From NCBI GenBank assembly GCA_030526225.1, contig JAUNDF010000004.1, positions 1 through 36,354 on the forward strand: 36,354 nt of DNA. Direction: 5' to 3'. Of the stretch, positions 1 through 8,382 are shown one piece after another (position 1 is the first letter of the stretch; every line of letters begins with the position of its first letter). The notes beneath the pieces are model-generated. The model worked only from the letters and a program-made list of their open reading frames with translations, ran no database searches and was not told the origin of the DNA. The position numbers were made by a program, and so were the translations under genes. This DNA comes from Clostridia bacterium. GTDB lineage: Bacteria > Bacillota > Clostridia > Christensenellales > Aristaeellaceae.

Positions 1-1146
1 GTTGGTCCAGTTGTGGGAGGTGCAGGCCACATGCTTCACGCCCTGTGCCACCTCCATGCGGAGCATTTCAAGGGCCATGGGCAGGTTGGCTGCGCCGTCA
101 TCCACGCCGGGCACGACGTGGCAGTGCATGTCAACAATTTTGTGCTCCGCCGGCTTCTTCCGTCCGGTGGTCACATCATGGGTGATGGCTTTGCCCAGAG
201 AAGCGGCAAAGGCATCGCAGTAGCTGTTGAGCAGCTCCACATTCAGCAGGCCCTTTTCCCATGCGGCGGGAATGGATTCCTTGCCGTACAGGCAGCCCGC
301 CAGACCGCCGGCCACCGCGGCCACGGTATCCGTATCGTCACCAAGGTTCACGGCTTTGAGGACACATTCCTCGTAGGAGGCGGTGTTCATCAGGCACCAG
401 AGGGCGGCCTCAAGGGTATTGACCACATAGCCGCTGCTGGGAATGTCATCCTCGGGCAGGGCGGCAAAATTATCCTCATTCAGACGCTTGTAGTACTTCA
501 GCTCCTTGGCAAAGGCAGGCTTTTGGTTGTAGTACTCAAAAGCCTTGGCGATGGCGCCGCGGATATCTTTGCCGCCGGAGAGAATCTCCTGCAGGACATG
601 GGCATAGATGCCGCAGCCCACCAGAGAGCGGGGATTGCTGTGGGTCAGGCTGGAGGTGTTGTGGATGATGGTCATCTGCTCTTCCTGACTGAGGTTATCG
701 CCGTAGAAGGCATAGATAACCGCCGGCAGGATGCGCATCAGGGAGCCGTTGCCGTTGTCATACTCGCCGCTGCCGCCGCAAGTCATGGCCACACTGCCGT
801 TTTCAAAGCGGTGCAGGGCCTTGCGGGTGGCAATGCCGATGTCAAAGGTCACGCCGGTGGCGGTGTAATCGGCACGGTTCTGCCAGAGGACAAAGCGGCG
901 CATCATATCGTCATAATCCAGACCGCGGCTCATGCTGTCCATGGTGGCCAGCACCATGCTGGTATCATCCGACCAGGTGCCGGCGGGCATGTGGTAGGTT
1001 CCGTCTCTGCGGTAGCCGGTCACCGGATTGCGGCGCAGCTCCTCGCGGCTGCAGAATTCCACCGGCACGCCCATGGCATCGCCCACGGCGGCGCCCAGCA
1101 CACCGGCCAGAACCTGTTGTTCCATCACTGCACGATCATGTACCAT
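1..1146 (-). CDS. ADP-ribosylglycohydrolase fused to a PHP-family phosphatase domain (3' end outside window)
   Basis: Residues 1 to about 320 are an ADP-ribosylglycohydrolase (DraG/ARH fold), which removes ADP-ribose from proteins or small molecules. Its Mg-binding motifs are all visible: GDAMGVPVEF near the N-terminus, GTWSDDTSM, GNGSLMRILP, LTHSNP and GDDTDTVAA. After a short linker (TGRKKPAEH) the same frame continues into IVDMHCHVVPGVDDGA (HxH at residues 341 and 343), the metal-binding start of a CpsB/YwqE-type PHP phosphatase, and then runs off the left edge; 382 codons are visible. ATG 1146 is chosen because GGAGG lies 10 nt upstream and a TAG lies directly before it; ATG 1125 has no such site. 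The domain assignments are firm; the substrate and the purpose of the fusion are unknown. A second, separate YwqE-like gene lies at 36089-35367. Confidence 0.88.
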   Translation of the reverse strand, partial: MVHDRAVMEQQVLAGVLGAAVGDAMGVPVEFCSREELRRNPVTGYRRDGTYHMPAGTWSDDTSMVLATMDSMSRGLDYDDMMRRFVLWQNRADYTATGVTFDIGIATRKALHRFENGSVAMTCGGSGEYDNGNGSLMRILPAVIYAFYGDNLSQEEQMTIIHNTSSLTHSNPRSLVGCGIYAHVLQEILSGGKDIRGAIAKAFEYYNQKPAFAKELKYYKRLNEDNFAALPEDDIPSSGYVVNTLEAALWCLMNTASYEECVLKAVNLGDDTDTVAAVAGGLAGCLYGKESIPAAWEKGLLNVELLNSYCDAFAASLGKAITHDVTTGRKKPAEHKIVDMHCHVVPGVDDGAANLPMALEMLRMEVAQGVKHVACTSHNWTN

Positions 1147-1280
1147 CTATTTTCTGCCTCCATTAATCCCAGTTCCTCTATGGACCACACGGAAATCATG
1201 CGTCAAGAATGTTAATAATGGTTAATTCGATGCCAATACCAAGAAATCCTTGTTCAAATTTACTTATATCGGCAATAAGA

Positions 1281-1322
1281 TGAAAAAATAAACTCCGGGG
1301 GGATGATTGCCATCCCGCCCGG
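1281..1322 (-). terminator. Rho-independent terminator after the phosphofructokinase gene
   Basis: On the minus strand a GC-rich hairpin (CCGGGCGGGATG, loop GCAAT, CATCCCCCCGG, one bulge) is followed by TTTATTTTTT. It lies 6 nt past the stop of the phosphofructokinase gene and separates it from the ADP-ribosylglycohydrolase gene. The rest of the 1147-1328 gap holds only the AT-rich leader of that gene; a weak TTGACG is the only promoter-like element I see. Confidence 0.85.
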
Positions 1323-1328
1323 CAAAAT

Positions 1329-2495
1329 TTACTTTCTCAGGTCCATCAACTTAGGCAGCGGTTCACCCAGCAGGGGGCGCACCCAGTCCTTGAAGGCCTC
1401 GGTCACGCCGTTGCCTGCCTCGTTGATGAAGTGATCGGGCATCTTAGCCTCGGTCATCATCACCTCCCGGATATCCACCAGGAAGGTCTCGCTGCTGTAG
1501 GGTTCGTTTCCGGTGCGGCGGATGGCCACCATCTTGGCGGTCTCCCCTGCCACGGCGGCATCCACAGCCGCACGGCCGCAGGCCTCGGCCTCGTCACGGT
1601 CCACGCTGCTCTGCCATGCAATGGATGCACGGCCCAGCAGACCGGGCTTTTCACTGCGGGCCTTGTAGCCCAGCTTGCGGATAATCAGGTTGGCCAAATG
1701 GGCGGATACATCCCCGAAATAGGTAGCGCGGCCCACCTTGAAGATGGGCTCCACAATGGGGGTGCCGTCTGCATCGTGCAGGCCCTCGCTGGCCACCACC
1801 ACGCCGCAGCCCTTGGTGTCGATGAGGTGCTTGACATCGGCCAGGAACTGTTCCTCGTCAAAGGCGCGCTCGGGCAGATAAATCAGGTCGGGGCCGGTAC
1901 CGTAGCTGTCCTCGGCCAAAGCGGAGGCGGCGGTCACCCAGCCGGCGTTGCGGCCCAGTGCCTCCACCACCACAATGTGGATGGGCAGACCTGCCACATC
2001 ACAGCAGATTTCGCCGATACTGCCGGCCATGTAGCGGGCCGCGCTGGCAAAGCCGGGGGCGTGGTCGGTCACGGCAAGGTCGTTATCCATGGTCTTGGGA
2101 ATGCCGATGACACGGATTTCCGTACCGGCGGCGGCGCAGTGCTGCTGCAGCTTGCCGCAGGTATCCATGGTGCCGTTGCCGCCGTTCATCAGCACATATT
2201 TGATTTCGTGCTTCTGCAGGATGGGAATCATGGCCTCGTATTCCGGAGCCTCCAAAGCATCACGGCTGGTGCCGATGGCGGAGGAGGGGCTGTGCAGGAG
2301 ACCCGTCAGCTCCGCGTCGGAAAGGTCGGTCACATCGCGAAGCCGGTCCTTCAGCAGACCGCCGGTGCCGCCGATGGCCACAAACACGCGGTCCACCTCG
2401 CTGGACGCCTGTGCCTGACGGATGGCGCCGTACAGGGAAGCATTGATGACGGCAGTGGGGCCGCCGCCGTGGATGATAATCAGGTTGCGTTGCAT
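1329..2495 (-). CDS. pfkA: 6-phosphofructokinase, PfkA superfamily (ATP or PPi donor uncertain)
   Basis: Phosphorylates fructose 6-phosphate to fructose 1,6-bisphosphate in glycolysis. The protein has 388 residues. Visible motifs are the N-terminal phosphate loop HGGGPTAVINA, GGNGTMDT (residues 105-112) and GIPKTMDND (131-139), with the catalytic base as Asp137. Lys134 replaces the Gly124 of ATP-type E. coli PfkA, a PPi-enzyme trait. The position equal to E. coli Gly104 is Gly108, whereas many Firmicute PPi enzymes have Asp there (GGNDS). The donor therefore cannot be assigned from sequence. The start is ATG 2495 with AAGGAGG 8 nt upstream. It is the last gene of the long minus-strand run, 48 nt after the TauE-like gene, and supplies the step between the isomerase and aldolase encoded in the same run. 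Stop TAA. Confidence 0.88.
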   Translation of the reverse strand: MQRNLIIIHGGGPTAVINASLYGAIRQAQASSEVDRVFVAIGGTGGLLKDRLRDVTDLSDAELTGLLHSPSSAIGTSRDALEAPEYEAMIPILQKHEIKYVLMNGGNGTMDTCGKLQQHCAAAGTEIRVIGIPKTMDNDLAVTDHAPGFASAARYMAGSIGEICCDVAGLPIHIVVVEALGRNAGWVTAASALAEDSYGTGPDLIYLPERAFDEEQFLADVKHLIDTKGCGVVVASEGLHDADGTPIVEPIFKVGRATYFGDVSAHLANLIIRKLGYKARSEKPGLLGRASIAWQSSVDRDEAEACGRAAVDAAVAGETAKMVAIRRTGNEPYSSETFLVDIREVMMTEAKMPDHFINEAGNGVTEAFKDWVRPLLGEPLPKLMDLRK

Positions 2496-2543
2496 TCAGG
2501 TGGCCTCCTTGATTGTGTGATGGAATCGGGTGCGCGCTCCCGC

Positions 2544-3326
2544 TTATGCCAGCATCCGTACCGCATTGTAAATGCAGATGCCGAAGATGACCACCAGCAG
2601 GCCGATGAACAGCTTGTCGGTGAGGGCAGCGGAGAGCTTTTTGTGCAGTCTGGCGGACAGGAAGCCGCCCAGCGCGCCGGCAATGACCATGCCGGCCAAA
2701 ATCAGCCAGTCAAACTGCGGCACGGAGCCTGTTGACAGGGACAGAATCAGGCTGGCAATCTGGCTGAGGAGGATGATGAGGATGGAGTTGACCGCGGCCT
2801 TCTTCGTATCCATGCTGAAGAAGTAATACAGTACCGCCAGATTCATGGGGCCGCCGCCGATGCCAAGGAAGGACGAGCAAATGCCCAGCACAAGGCCGAT
2901 GACAACGGGCATCACCCAGCCGCCGATATCCTTCGTTTTGATGCGGGATTTGTTTAAGACATACAGCAGTGTGCCCAGCACCATGATGCCCAGCACAATG
3001 GCCTGCACCGCGCCCACGGTGTTATCCGCATTCACAGCCTTTTTCAGCGCGGAAAACATCAGCTTGCCGGCCACGCCGCCCACCGCCGCACCAATGCCCA
3101 GGGGGATGGAACGGGGCGCATCCAGCTCGTTGCTCCTGCGGTTTTTCCACACGTTGATGCAGGCCATGGCCAGCACCGTCAGGCCGGAAAGGAAGGATAC
3201 GGTGGATACGGACATGATGCCCGTGGCATCCAGCAGGGGCTTGATGACAACACCGCCCCCGATGCCGCAGATGCCGCCGATGGTGGAGGCGATAAAGCAC
3301 ACGGCAAATACAAATGCAATGGTCAT
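2544..3326 (-). CDS. TauE/SafE family anion exporter (probable sulfite/sulfonate/organic acid exporter)
   Basis: An integral membrane protein of 260 residues with about eight hydrophobic segments and the family's twofold internal repeat: GICGIGGGVVIKP near the N-terminus and SSFLGIGGGPMN in the second half. TauE/SafE proteins export sulfite, sulfoacetate and other small anions; the substrate here is unknown. The reading frame is open further upstream, but ATG 3326 is preferred because AAAGGAG lies 8 nt before it. It follows the LarA-like gene by 77 nt and precedes phosphofructokinase, so it may export an acidic end product of the pathway (inference). Stop TAA. Confidence 0.85.
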   Translation of the reverse strand: MTIAFVFAVCFIASTIGGICGIGGGVVIKPLLDATGIMSVSTVSFLSGLTVLAMACINVWKNRRSNELDAPRSIPLGIGAAVGGVAGKLMFSALKKAVNADNTVGAVQAIVLGIMVLGTLLYVLNKSRIKTKDIGGWVMPVVIGLVLGICSSFLGIGGGPMNLAVLYYFFSMDTKKAAVNSILIILLSQIASLILSLSTGSVPQFDWLILAGMVIAGALGGFLSARLHKKLSAALTDKLFIGLLVVIFGICIYNAVRMLA

Positions 3327-3403
3327 AAGGGTTGCTCCTTTGCAAAAGGAATGAAGGGAGAAAGGCGGGAGCCGCATACGGGCCCCCGCCTGTTATTCAG
3401 CAA

Positions 3404-4900
3404 TCAGCCGCCGCAGGGATGTGCGGGGGCATCGTCGCGGTAGTGGCTGTTCTCGGCCGGATCCTTCATGCACAGGTGCACGGCGGCGGTGGTGAAGGTC
3501 TTGGGCAGGGCAAGGATGTTGGGGTTCTGACCCACAAACTTGCGCTTGGCATCCTCAATGGCCTCCTCGATGGTGGCACGGGTCTTCAGTCCCATGCCGC
3601 GGGCAATGCCGGGCTCACGGGCGCCGATGATGTAGATGGCGCTGGTGTGCTCCTCGGCCAGATGACCGCAGGACATCATGGAGAAGCCGTGGAAGGGATG
3701 GAAGGCGTTGGCGAAGCGGTACTTGCGGATGTACTCCTCGTTGGTACCGAAGTATTCGCCGTAGCGGTTCATGTCCGGCAGGGTCTGCATGTAGTCATGC
3801 TGGAACATGTCGTACAGCTCCTTCAGGTAGGGCCAGCGCTCCTCGTGGAACCAGCCGTCGCAGATGGAGGGCACAATGAACACGCAGTGGTCGCTGAGCA
3901 CCCGCTTGTGGCGGATGACCTGTGCGGACAGCGCCTGCATCATCTGGATGGGATTGGTACCCATGCCATTGCCGTAGTGGAAGTTGGTGGGCATGCCGAA
4001 AACAACAATGTCATACTTCTTGTCGGCCCAGTGCACATAGGTGCGCTTGTCAGCCTCGGCCCATGCGATGGGCTGCATTTCCTTGGCATAGCCGCTGTGG
4101 ATGGCGATCTGACGGGACTTGGTATCCAGCACGGCATCGCAGCAGAAGAACTTCTTGCCCATCTTTTCTTCCATCAGCATGCCCTGACGGTTGAACTTGT
4201 CGCGCATCAGACTGTTGGTGGATACAGGGACGAAGTCCTCCCGGTGCATAACCTGGGGCACATGGTGTGCGGCGATGGAGCGCCAGTGGGAAATGCCGGT
4301 GGCGCAGTGCTTGTAGCCGCCGGAATAGCCGCCGTAGGGGTTGCCCTGGGTATGGCCGATGAGGATGGCCACGTCGGCATCATACACGTACTTGTTCATG
4401 ATGACATGGTCGCCCTGATCGGTGTAGCCGATATCCACCAGATGGTCATAGTCCTCGGAATCATGACTGGTAATCTGGCCGGTGGGATAGAACTCACTGA
4501 ACAGCTGGTCGCCCAGAATGGTCTTCATTTCCGGCACGGTGGCGCGGGGATGCAGACCGTTGGAGAACAGCAGCAGGATGTCTTCCTTGCGCACACCCAC
4601 GGAATACAGCTCATCCAGACAGCAGCGGATGGACACCTTGCGGTGGCTGGTGGGCTGGTTGCCGCCCTTGACGATATCAGGGATGACGATGACCACCTTG
4701 TCACCGGCCTTGGCCAGCTTGGTCAGGGTTGGCATGCCGATGGGGTTGCGGATGGATTCCATCGTAGCGGCGTACAGGCTGTCCCAGTCCTGGGGCAGGC
4801 ACTCGGGATCCGGCACAGTTTCGCCGGGGATAAACACATCGGTATTGTCGGGCAGGTTGGCAGACATAAAGCCATTGCCGTATTCAAAATCAAGCTTCAT
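3404..4900 (-). CDS. LarA-like nickel-pincer racemase/epimerase family protein (DUF2088)
   Basis: Resembles lactate racemase LarA, which inverts 2-hydroxy acids using a nickel-pincer nucleotide bound to a lysine. Visible family features are NGLHPRAT (His117, matching LarA His108), GGYSGGYKH with Lys197 matching the cofactor-binding Lys184, and His213, 16 residues later, matching His200. The residue aligned with catalytic His174 appears to be Asn187 (motif TQGNPYGG instead of EPH), so the reaction may differ from lactate racemisation. At 498 residues it is longer than typical LarA (about 425). The larB, larC and larE cofactor genes are not in the window. The start has AAGGAGG 7 nt upstream. 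Its place in a sugar-phosphate operon suggests a sugar acid or other hydroxy acid substrate (inference). Stop TGA. Confidence 0.78.
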   Translation of the reverse strand: MKLDFEYGNGFMSANLPDNTDVFIPGETVPDPECLPQDWDSLYAATMESIRNPIGMPTLTKLAKAGDKVVIVIPDIVKGGNQPTSHRKVSIRCCLDELYSVGVRKEDILLLFSNGLHPRATVPEMKTILGDQLFSEFYPTGQITSHDSEDYDHLVDIGYTDQGDHVIMNKYVYDADVAILIGHTQGNPYGGYSGGYKHCATGISHWRSIAAHHVPQVMHREDFVPVSTNSLMRDKFNRQGMLMEEKMGKKFFCCDAVLDTKSRQIAIHSGYAKEMQPIAWAEADKRTYVHWADKKYDIVVFGMPTNFHYGNGMGTNPIQMMQALSAQVIRHKRVLSDHCVFIVPSICDGWFHEERWPYLKELYDMFQHDYMQTLPDMNRYGEYFGTNEEYIRKYRFANAFHPFHGFSMMSCGHLAEEHTSAIYIIGAREPGIARGMGLKTRATIEEAIEDAKRKFVGQNPNILALPKTFTTAAVHLCMKDPAENSHYRDDAPAHPCGG

Positions 4901-4945
4901 GGGGTTCCTCCTTGTTGTTGATGGTGATGGATGCCTTCCCGCAAA

Positions 4946-5116
4946 ACCTCATCCGTCACGGCGCAGGCGCCGCGACACCTTCCCCAAAGGGGAAGGCAAG
5001 ATTTGCTCTTCATCGACCTTTATCCGTCGTCTATTGTCGTCTTCCCCTCTGGGGGCCACTTCGTGGCGTTAAACGCCGCAATGCGGCTGGATTCGCGAAG
5101 CGAAGACGGATGAGGT
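4946..5116 (+). repeat. MITE-like intergenic repeat with 12-bp terminal inverted repeats
   Basis: The element is bounded by ACCTCATCCGTC (4946-4957) and its exact inverse complement GACGGATGAGGT (5105-5116). Inside are a perfect hairpin CCTTCCCC-AAA-GGGGAAGG (4978-4996) and a GC palindrome GGCGCAGGCGCC. It has no coding capacity and fills most of the 262-nt gap between the triose-phosphate isomerase and LarA-like genes. I infer a small non-autonomous mobile element like those scattered through gut Clostridia. Its hairpins could change expression of the downstream operon half. Confidence 0.8.
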
Positions 5117-5162
5117 CTCCGTGAGGTTCATGCCGCAGAACAGGATGTTCCATCAATAAAAC

Positions 5163-6002
5163 TTATTTTGCGTTCTCCATATAAATCCGGATGATTTCCA
5201 GATATTCTTCGGGATAGAAGCCAATCTCGCCGGTGAAGCGGGTCAGGGCGATGAGGCCGCCGTCGATTTCCTTGATGGAGGCCAGCATGGCGGCGTTGTC
5301 CTTCTTCAGGCCGCCGCCGTAAACCACGGGCATGCCGTTGGTCTTTTCCTTGATGAAGGCGGCAATAGGGGCAATCACATCCGCTCCGGGAGGGGTCTTG
5401 CCGGGGCCGATGGCCCAGATAGGCTCGTAGGCGATGATGACCTTGCCGGTGTCAACGCCCTCCAGACCCACAGACAGCTGCTCGGCCAGCACAGCCTGCC
5501 AGTTGTCGCGCTCCTCGGCCTTTTCGCCGATGCAGTAGGTCACGGTCATGCCCTGGGCAATGGCGCACTTGATTTCCTTGTTGAGCAGGCGGTTGACGGC
5601 GGCGGTATCGGTGACACCGGCCTCCTGCAGCACACCCAGCTTGTCAGCGCGCTCCTCGCAGTGGCCGATGATGGTGCTGGTCACGCCCAGTGCCTTCATG
5701 GCGGCGGCAGGGCGGTTGGTGGTGTAGGCACCGAAGTTGACACCGGGGGCCACATCGCCGCGGTATACGCTCTGGCAGCCCACCTCCACCATGGAGCCTT
5801 CACCGGCTGCGGCAACCGCGCCGATGACATGGGCTTCGGGGAAGTACATGGGGAACCGGGCAGCGCCGCGGTAGTTTTCCAGCTCGGCCTTAACGCCGCT
5901 GATGATGGTATCGGCCCACACATCGCCCTTGGCAATGCGGTTTACGCCGCCCATTTCGGCAGGCACGTCAAAGCGCTTCAGGTTCAGGCACAGGTGCTTC
6001 AT
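5163..6002 (-). CDS. tpiA: Triose-phosphate isomerase family protein, divergent
   Basis: A TIM-barrel isomerase of 279 residues that interconverts dihydroxyacetone phosphate and glyceraldehyde 3-phosphate. The catalytic set is present: Lys9 in LNLKRFD, His114 in GHCEERAD (usually GHSERR) and Glu193 in AYEPIWAIGPGK, with the phosphate loop VVYGGGLKKDN near the C-terminus. The N-terminal motif and GAYTTNRPA differ from housekeeping TpiA (GNWKMN, GAFTGE). It may be a pathway-specific paralogue; related proteins isomerise erythrulose phosphates. It starts 3 nt after the aldolase stop, with AGGAGG overlapping the aldolase end, so translation is probably coupled. Stop TAA. Confidence 0.87.
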   Translation of the reverse strand: MKHLCLNLKRFDVPAEMGGVNRIAKGDVWADTIISGVKAELENYRGAARFPMYFPEAHVIGAVAAAGEGSMVEVGCQSVYRGDVAPGVNFGAYTTNRPAAAMKALGVTSTIIGHCEERADKLGVLQEAGVTDTAAVNRLLNKEIKCAIAQGMTVTYCIGEKAEERDNWQAVLAEQLSVGLEGVDTGKVIIAYEPIWAIGPGKTPPGADVIAPIAAFIKEKTNGMPVVYGGGLKKDNAAMLASIKEIDGGLIALTRFTGEIGFYPEEYLEIIRIYMENAK

Positions 6003-6005
6003 GGC

Positions 6006-7160
6006 TTAAATGCCCTCCTTCTTGTAGCGGTCAGCCATCTGCTCCAGGGTGACAGGCTCGATGAGATCGCTCTTGCGATAGCTGCCGAACTGCACCAGCA
6101 GGGGCGCGATGGACTCAATCACGCCGTTCTTCATGCAGTCAACCACCTTGGCCACATCCGCATCGGGGACATCGCCCAGGGTGATGGTGGGCATGATGGC
6201 CTGCAGATAGTTGCGGGGGTCGAAGTTCTTGGGGTTGGCGCGCATGGTCTTCCAGATGGCACCGATGGAGGCGCTCTCCTGCAGCTCGGGATTGTTCAGG
6301 AACAGCTCCATCAGGTTGCGGGTGCAGGCCAGACGGATGTCGGTATCCACGTTGATTTTGTTGATGCCGCACTTGGCCACATCCACCAGCTGGGCCACGT
6401 CAATGCCGTAGGCGTTTTCCAGCTGACCGCCCATGGCGTTAATCTGCCGGACATATTCCTGAGGCACGGTGGAAGAGCCGTGGCTGACCAGGAAGCCGTT
6501 CACGCCCTCGTGCATCATGCATTCCTTGGTGGCGATGGCAATCTCGCGGCGGATTTTGGTGTCCTTGCCCTTGCTGGCGCCGTGGCAGGTGCCGTAGCTG
6601 ATGGCCAAAGCATCGCAGCCGGTCTTCTTGAAGAAATCAACAGCCTGCATGGGATTGGTGTAGGTGCTGGTGGCAGAGAACACGTGATCCTCCACACCGG
6701 CCAGCACGCCCAGCTCGCCCTCTACGGATACGCCGTAGGGATGGGCCAGCTTCACGGCCTCGCGGGTCAGGGCCACGTTGTCCTCGTAGGACAGGGAGGA
6801 GCCGTCAATCATCACGGAGGTGTAGCCGCCGTCGATGCAGGCCTTGACGGATTCCAGGGTCTTGCCGTGGTCCAGATGCAGTGCCACGGGAATGGGGCTG
6901 TCGGCGCCGTACTTCTTCACCGCATCGCCGATGCGCTTGGCGCCCACCTTCTTCGTTTCCAGATCGCCGTGCATAAAGTCCTCGGCACCGCCCATGTAGG
7001 CGTTGGATGCCTCGGCACCCTGCAGGATGGCACCGGAGCGCAGCAGCTCGTGAATCTGGATGGCGGCTTCAATCTGGCCGACGCTGTTCATGTTGAAGGC
7101 GGCTTGGCCGTAGCCGTGTTTGTCGGCGGCTTCCAGGATGGCTCTCATAGGTACAAGCAT
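6006..7160 (-). CDS. fba: Class II fructose-bisphosphate (ketose-bisphosphate) aldolase
   Basis: A zinc-dependent aldolase that splits fructose 1,6-bisphosphate or a related ketose bisphosphate into two triose units. Motifs seen: HLDHGK with the catalytic Asp and zinc His, VEGELG, a zinc His in GTCHGASKGKD, LVSHGSS, and the phosphate-binding GINKINVDTD. At 384 residues it is longer than FbaA/GatY enzymes of about 285 residues and carries a C-terminal extension. ATG 7160 is preceded by CGGAGG. It sits between nagA and the triose-phosphate isomerase gene, so the cleavage products pass directly to the next gene product. Stop TAA. Confidence 0.92.
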   Translation of the reverse strand: MLVPMRAILEAADKHGYGQAAFNMNSVGQIEAAIQIHELLRSGAILQGAEASNAYMGGAEDFMHGDLETKKVGAKRIGDAVKKYGADSPIPVALHLDHGKTLESVKACIDGGYTSVMIDGSSLSYEDNVALTREAVKLAHPYGVSVEGELGVLAGVEDHVFSATSTYTNPMQAVDFFKKTGCDALAISYGTCHGASKGKDTKIRREIAIATKECMMHEGVNGFLVSHGSSTVPQEYVRQINAMGGQLENAYGIDVAQLVDVAKCGINKINVDTDIRLACTRNLMELFLNNPELQESASIGAIWKTMRANPKNFDPRNYLQAIMPTITLGDVPDADVAKVVDCMKNGVIESIAPLLVQFGSYRKSDLIEPVTLEQMADRYKKEGI

Positions 7161-7222
7161 GTTTTGTTCCTCCGTTCGGTTTTTCGTTTTCTCTATGTTG
7201 ACTTGGCAGGTATCGCAATTGT

Positions 7223-8368
7223 TCAGCCCTGATAGACAGGCTCACCGCCCACAATGGCGGCACGGACGGACAAGGCATCATCCAGCAGGGCCACATCGGC
7301 ATCGTAGCCCAATCGGATGTACCCCTTGCGGTCATCCAGCCGCAGGGCAGCTGCCGGGTTTTCCGTCAGCAGGGGCAGCACCCTTTCAAGGGGCCGGCCG
7401 GTAAACTGTATCAGGTTGCGCAGGGCCTGACAGGCGGTCAGGGTGGAACCGGCCCGGACACCGGTGGTTGCCAGCCTGGCATCGCCATCCTCCACCACCA
7501 CATCATTCACGCCCAGCTTGTAGCTGCCATCGGGCAGTCCCGCGGCCATGATGCTGTCGGTAACGGCCATGACCTTGTCCCAGCCCTTGCACTTAAGCAG
7601 CATGCGCACCGTGCCGGGGTGGAGATGGCGGCCGTCGCAGATGGCCTCGCACCAGCAGTCGCTCTCCAGCGCCGCACCCATGATGGCCGGCTGATGCTGA
7701 TGGAACAGCCGCATGGCGTTGAAGGTGTGGGTGGTGCACCGTGCACCGGCATGGATGGCCTCCCACGCCGTATCGTAATCCGCGCCGCTGTGACCGATGG
7801 CAACCACCACATCCGAAGCGATGTCGCGGATCATGTCAACAACGCCGCTGACCTCGGGGGATACGGTGATGTAGCGCACCACGCCGGGGTATTTCTCCAG
7901 CCAGCGCCGCACCAATTTGGCATCGCCCTTTTTCAGCAGGTACTCCGGCATGGCGCCCTTGTACTCGCTTGCCAGAAAGGGACCCTCAAGGTGCGCACCC
8001 AGCAGCTGTGCGCCGCGGCCCTTGTCCTGCATCACGGTCTGCACATCCCCAAGGCAGCCCTCGGTGACTTCATCCGTGTCGGTGAGGATGCTGGCATGCC
8101 ATGCGGTAGTGCCCTGGCTGGCGAAGAATGCGGCAATCTTCCGCAGTCCCTCTGTGCCGGCGGCGTTTACATCCACACCGGCGGCACCGTGGGTATGGGC
8201 ATCGATGAACCCGGGCACCACCTTCATGCCGGCGGCATCAAGCACAGGGACATCCGTGTGCTCCGGCTTTGTGCCGATGGCGGCGATTTTGCCGTTTTCA
8301 CACAGCACATCCGCCGGGCGGAAAGCGCCGTCCGTGTACACCGAGCCGCCGCAAATCCATAAGCTCAT
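7223..8368 (-). CDS. nagA: N-acetylglucosamine-6-phosphate deacetylase
   Basis: Deacetylates GlcNAc-6-P to GlcN-6-P, the substrate of the adjacent nagB product. It is an amidohydrolase-fold protein of 381 residues. Metal and substrate motifs are in order: FIDAHTHGAAGVD (HxH), HLEGPFL, GHSGAD, TTHTFNAM, CDGRHLHPG and VTDSIMAAGLPDG with the catalytic Asp. An in-frame ATG at 8383 overlaps the nagB stop, but ATG 8368 is preferred because GGGGAG lies 6 nt before it. The genes are almost contiguous with nagB, as in a classical amino-sugar operon. Stop TGA. Confidence 0.94.
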   Translation of the reverse strand: MSLWICGGSVYTDGAFRPADVLCENGKIAAIGTKPEHTDVPVLDAAGMKVVPGFIDAHTHGAAGVDVNAAGTEGLRKIAAFFASQGTTAWHASILTDTDEVTEGCLGDVQTVMQDKGRGAQLLGAHLEGPFLASEYKGAMPEYLLKKGDAKLVRRWLEKYPGVVRYITVSPEVSGVVDMIRDIASDVVVAIGHSGADYDTAWEAIHAGARCTTHTFNAMRLFHQHQPAIMGAALESDCWCEAICDGRHLHPGTVRMLLKCKGWDKVMAVTDSIMAAGLPDGSYKLGVNDVVVEDGDARLATTGVRAGSTLTACQALRNLIQFTGRPLERVLPLLTENPAAALRLDDRKGYIRLGYDADVALLDDALSVRAAIVGGEPVYQG

Positions 8369-8382
8369 GTTCTTCTCCCCCA

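Noticed and set aside
3332..4921. Long open frames antisense to real genes (here, and also at 19326-21848 plus, 24532-26634 minus, 26975-28831 minus, 28747-30363 minus, 32816-34921 plus)
   Set aside because: They mirror strongly coding genes of high GC, lack family motifs and ribosome sites, and are rich in His, Gly and Ala as expected from reversed codons.
4946..5116. CRISPR array
   Set aside because: Only a single inverted-repeat element, with no regularly spaced direct repeats.
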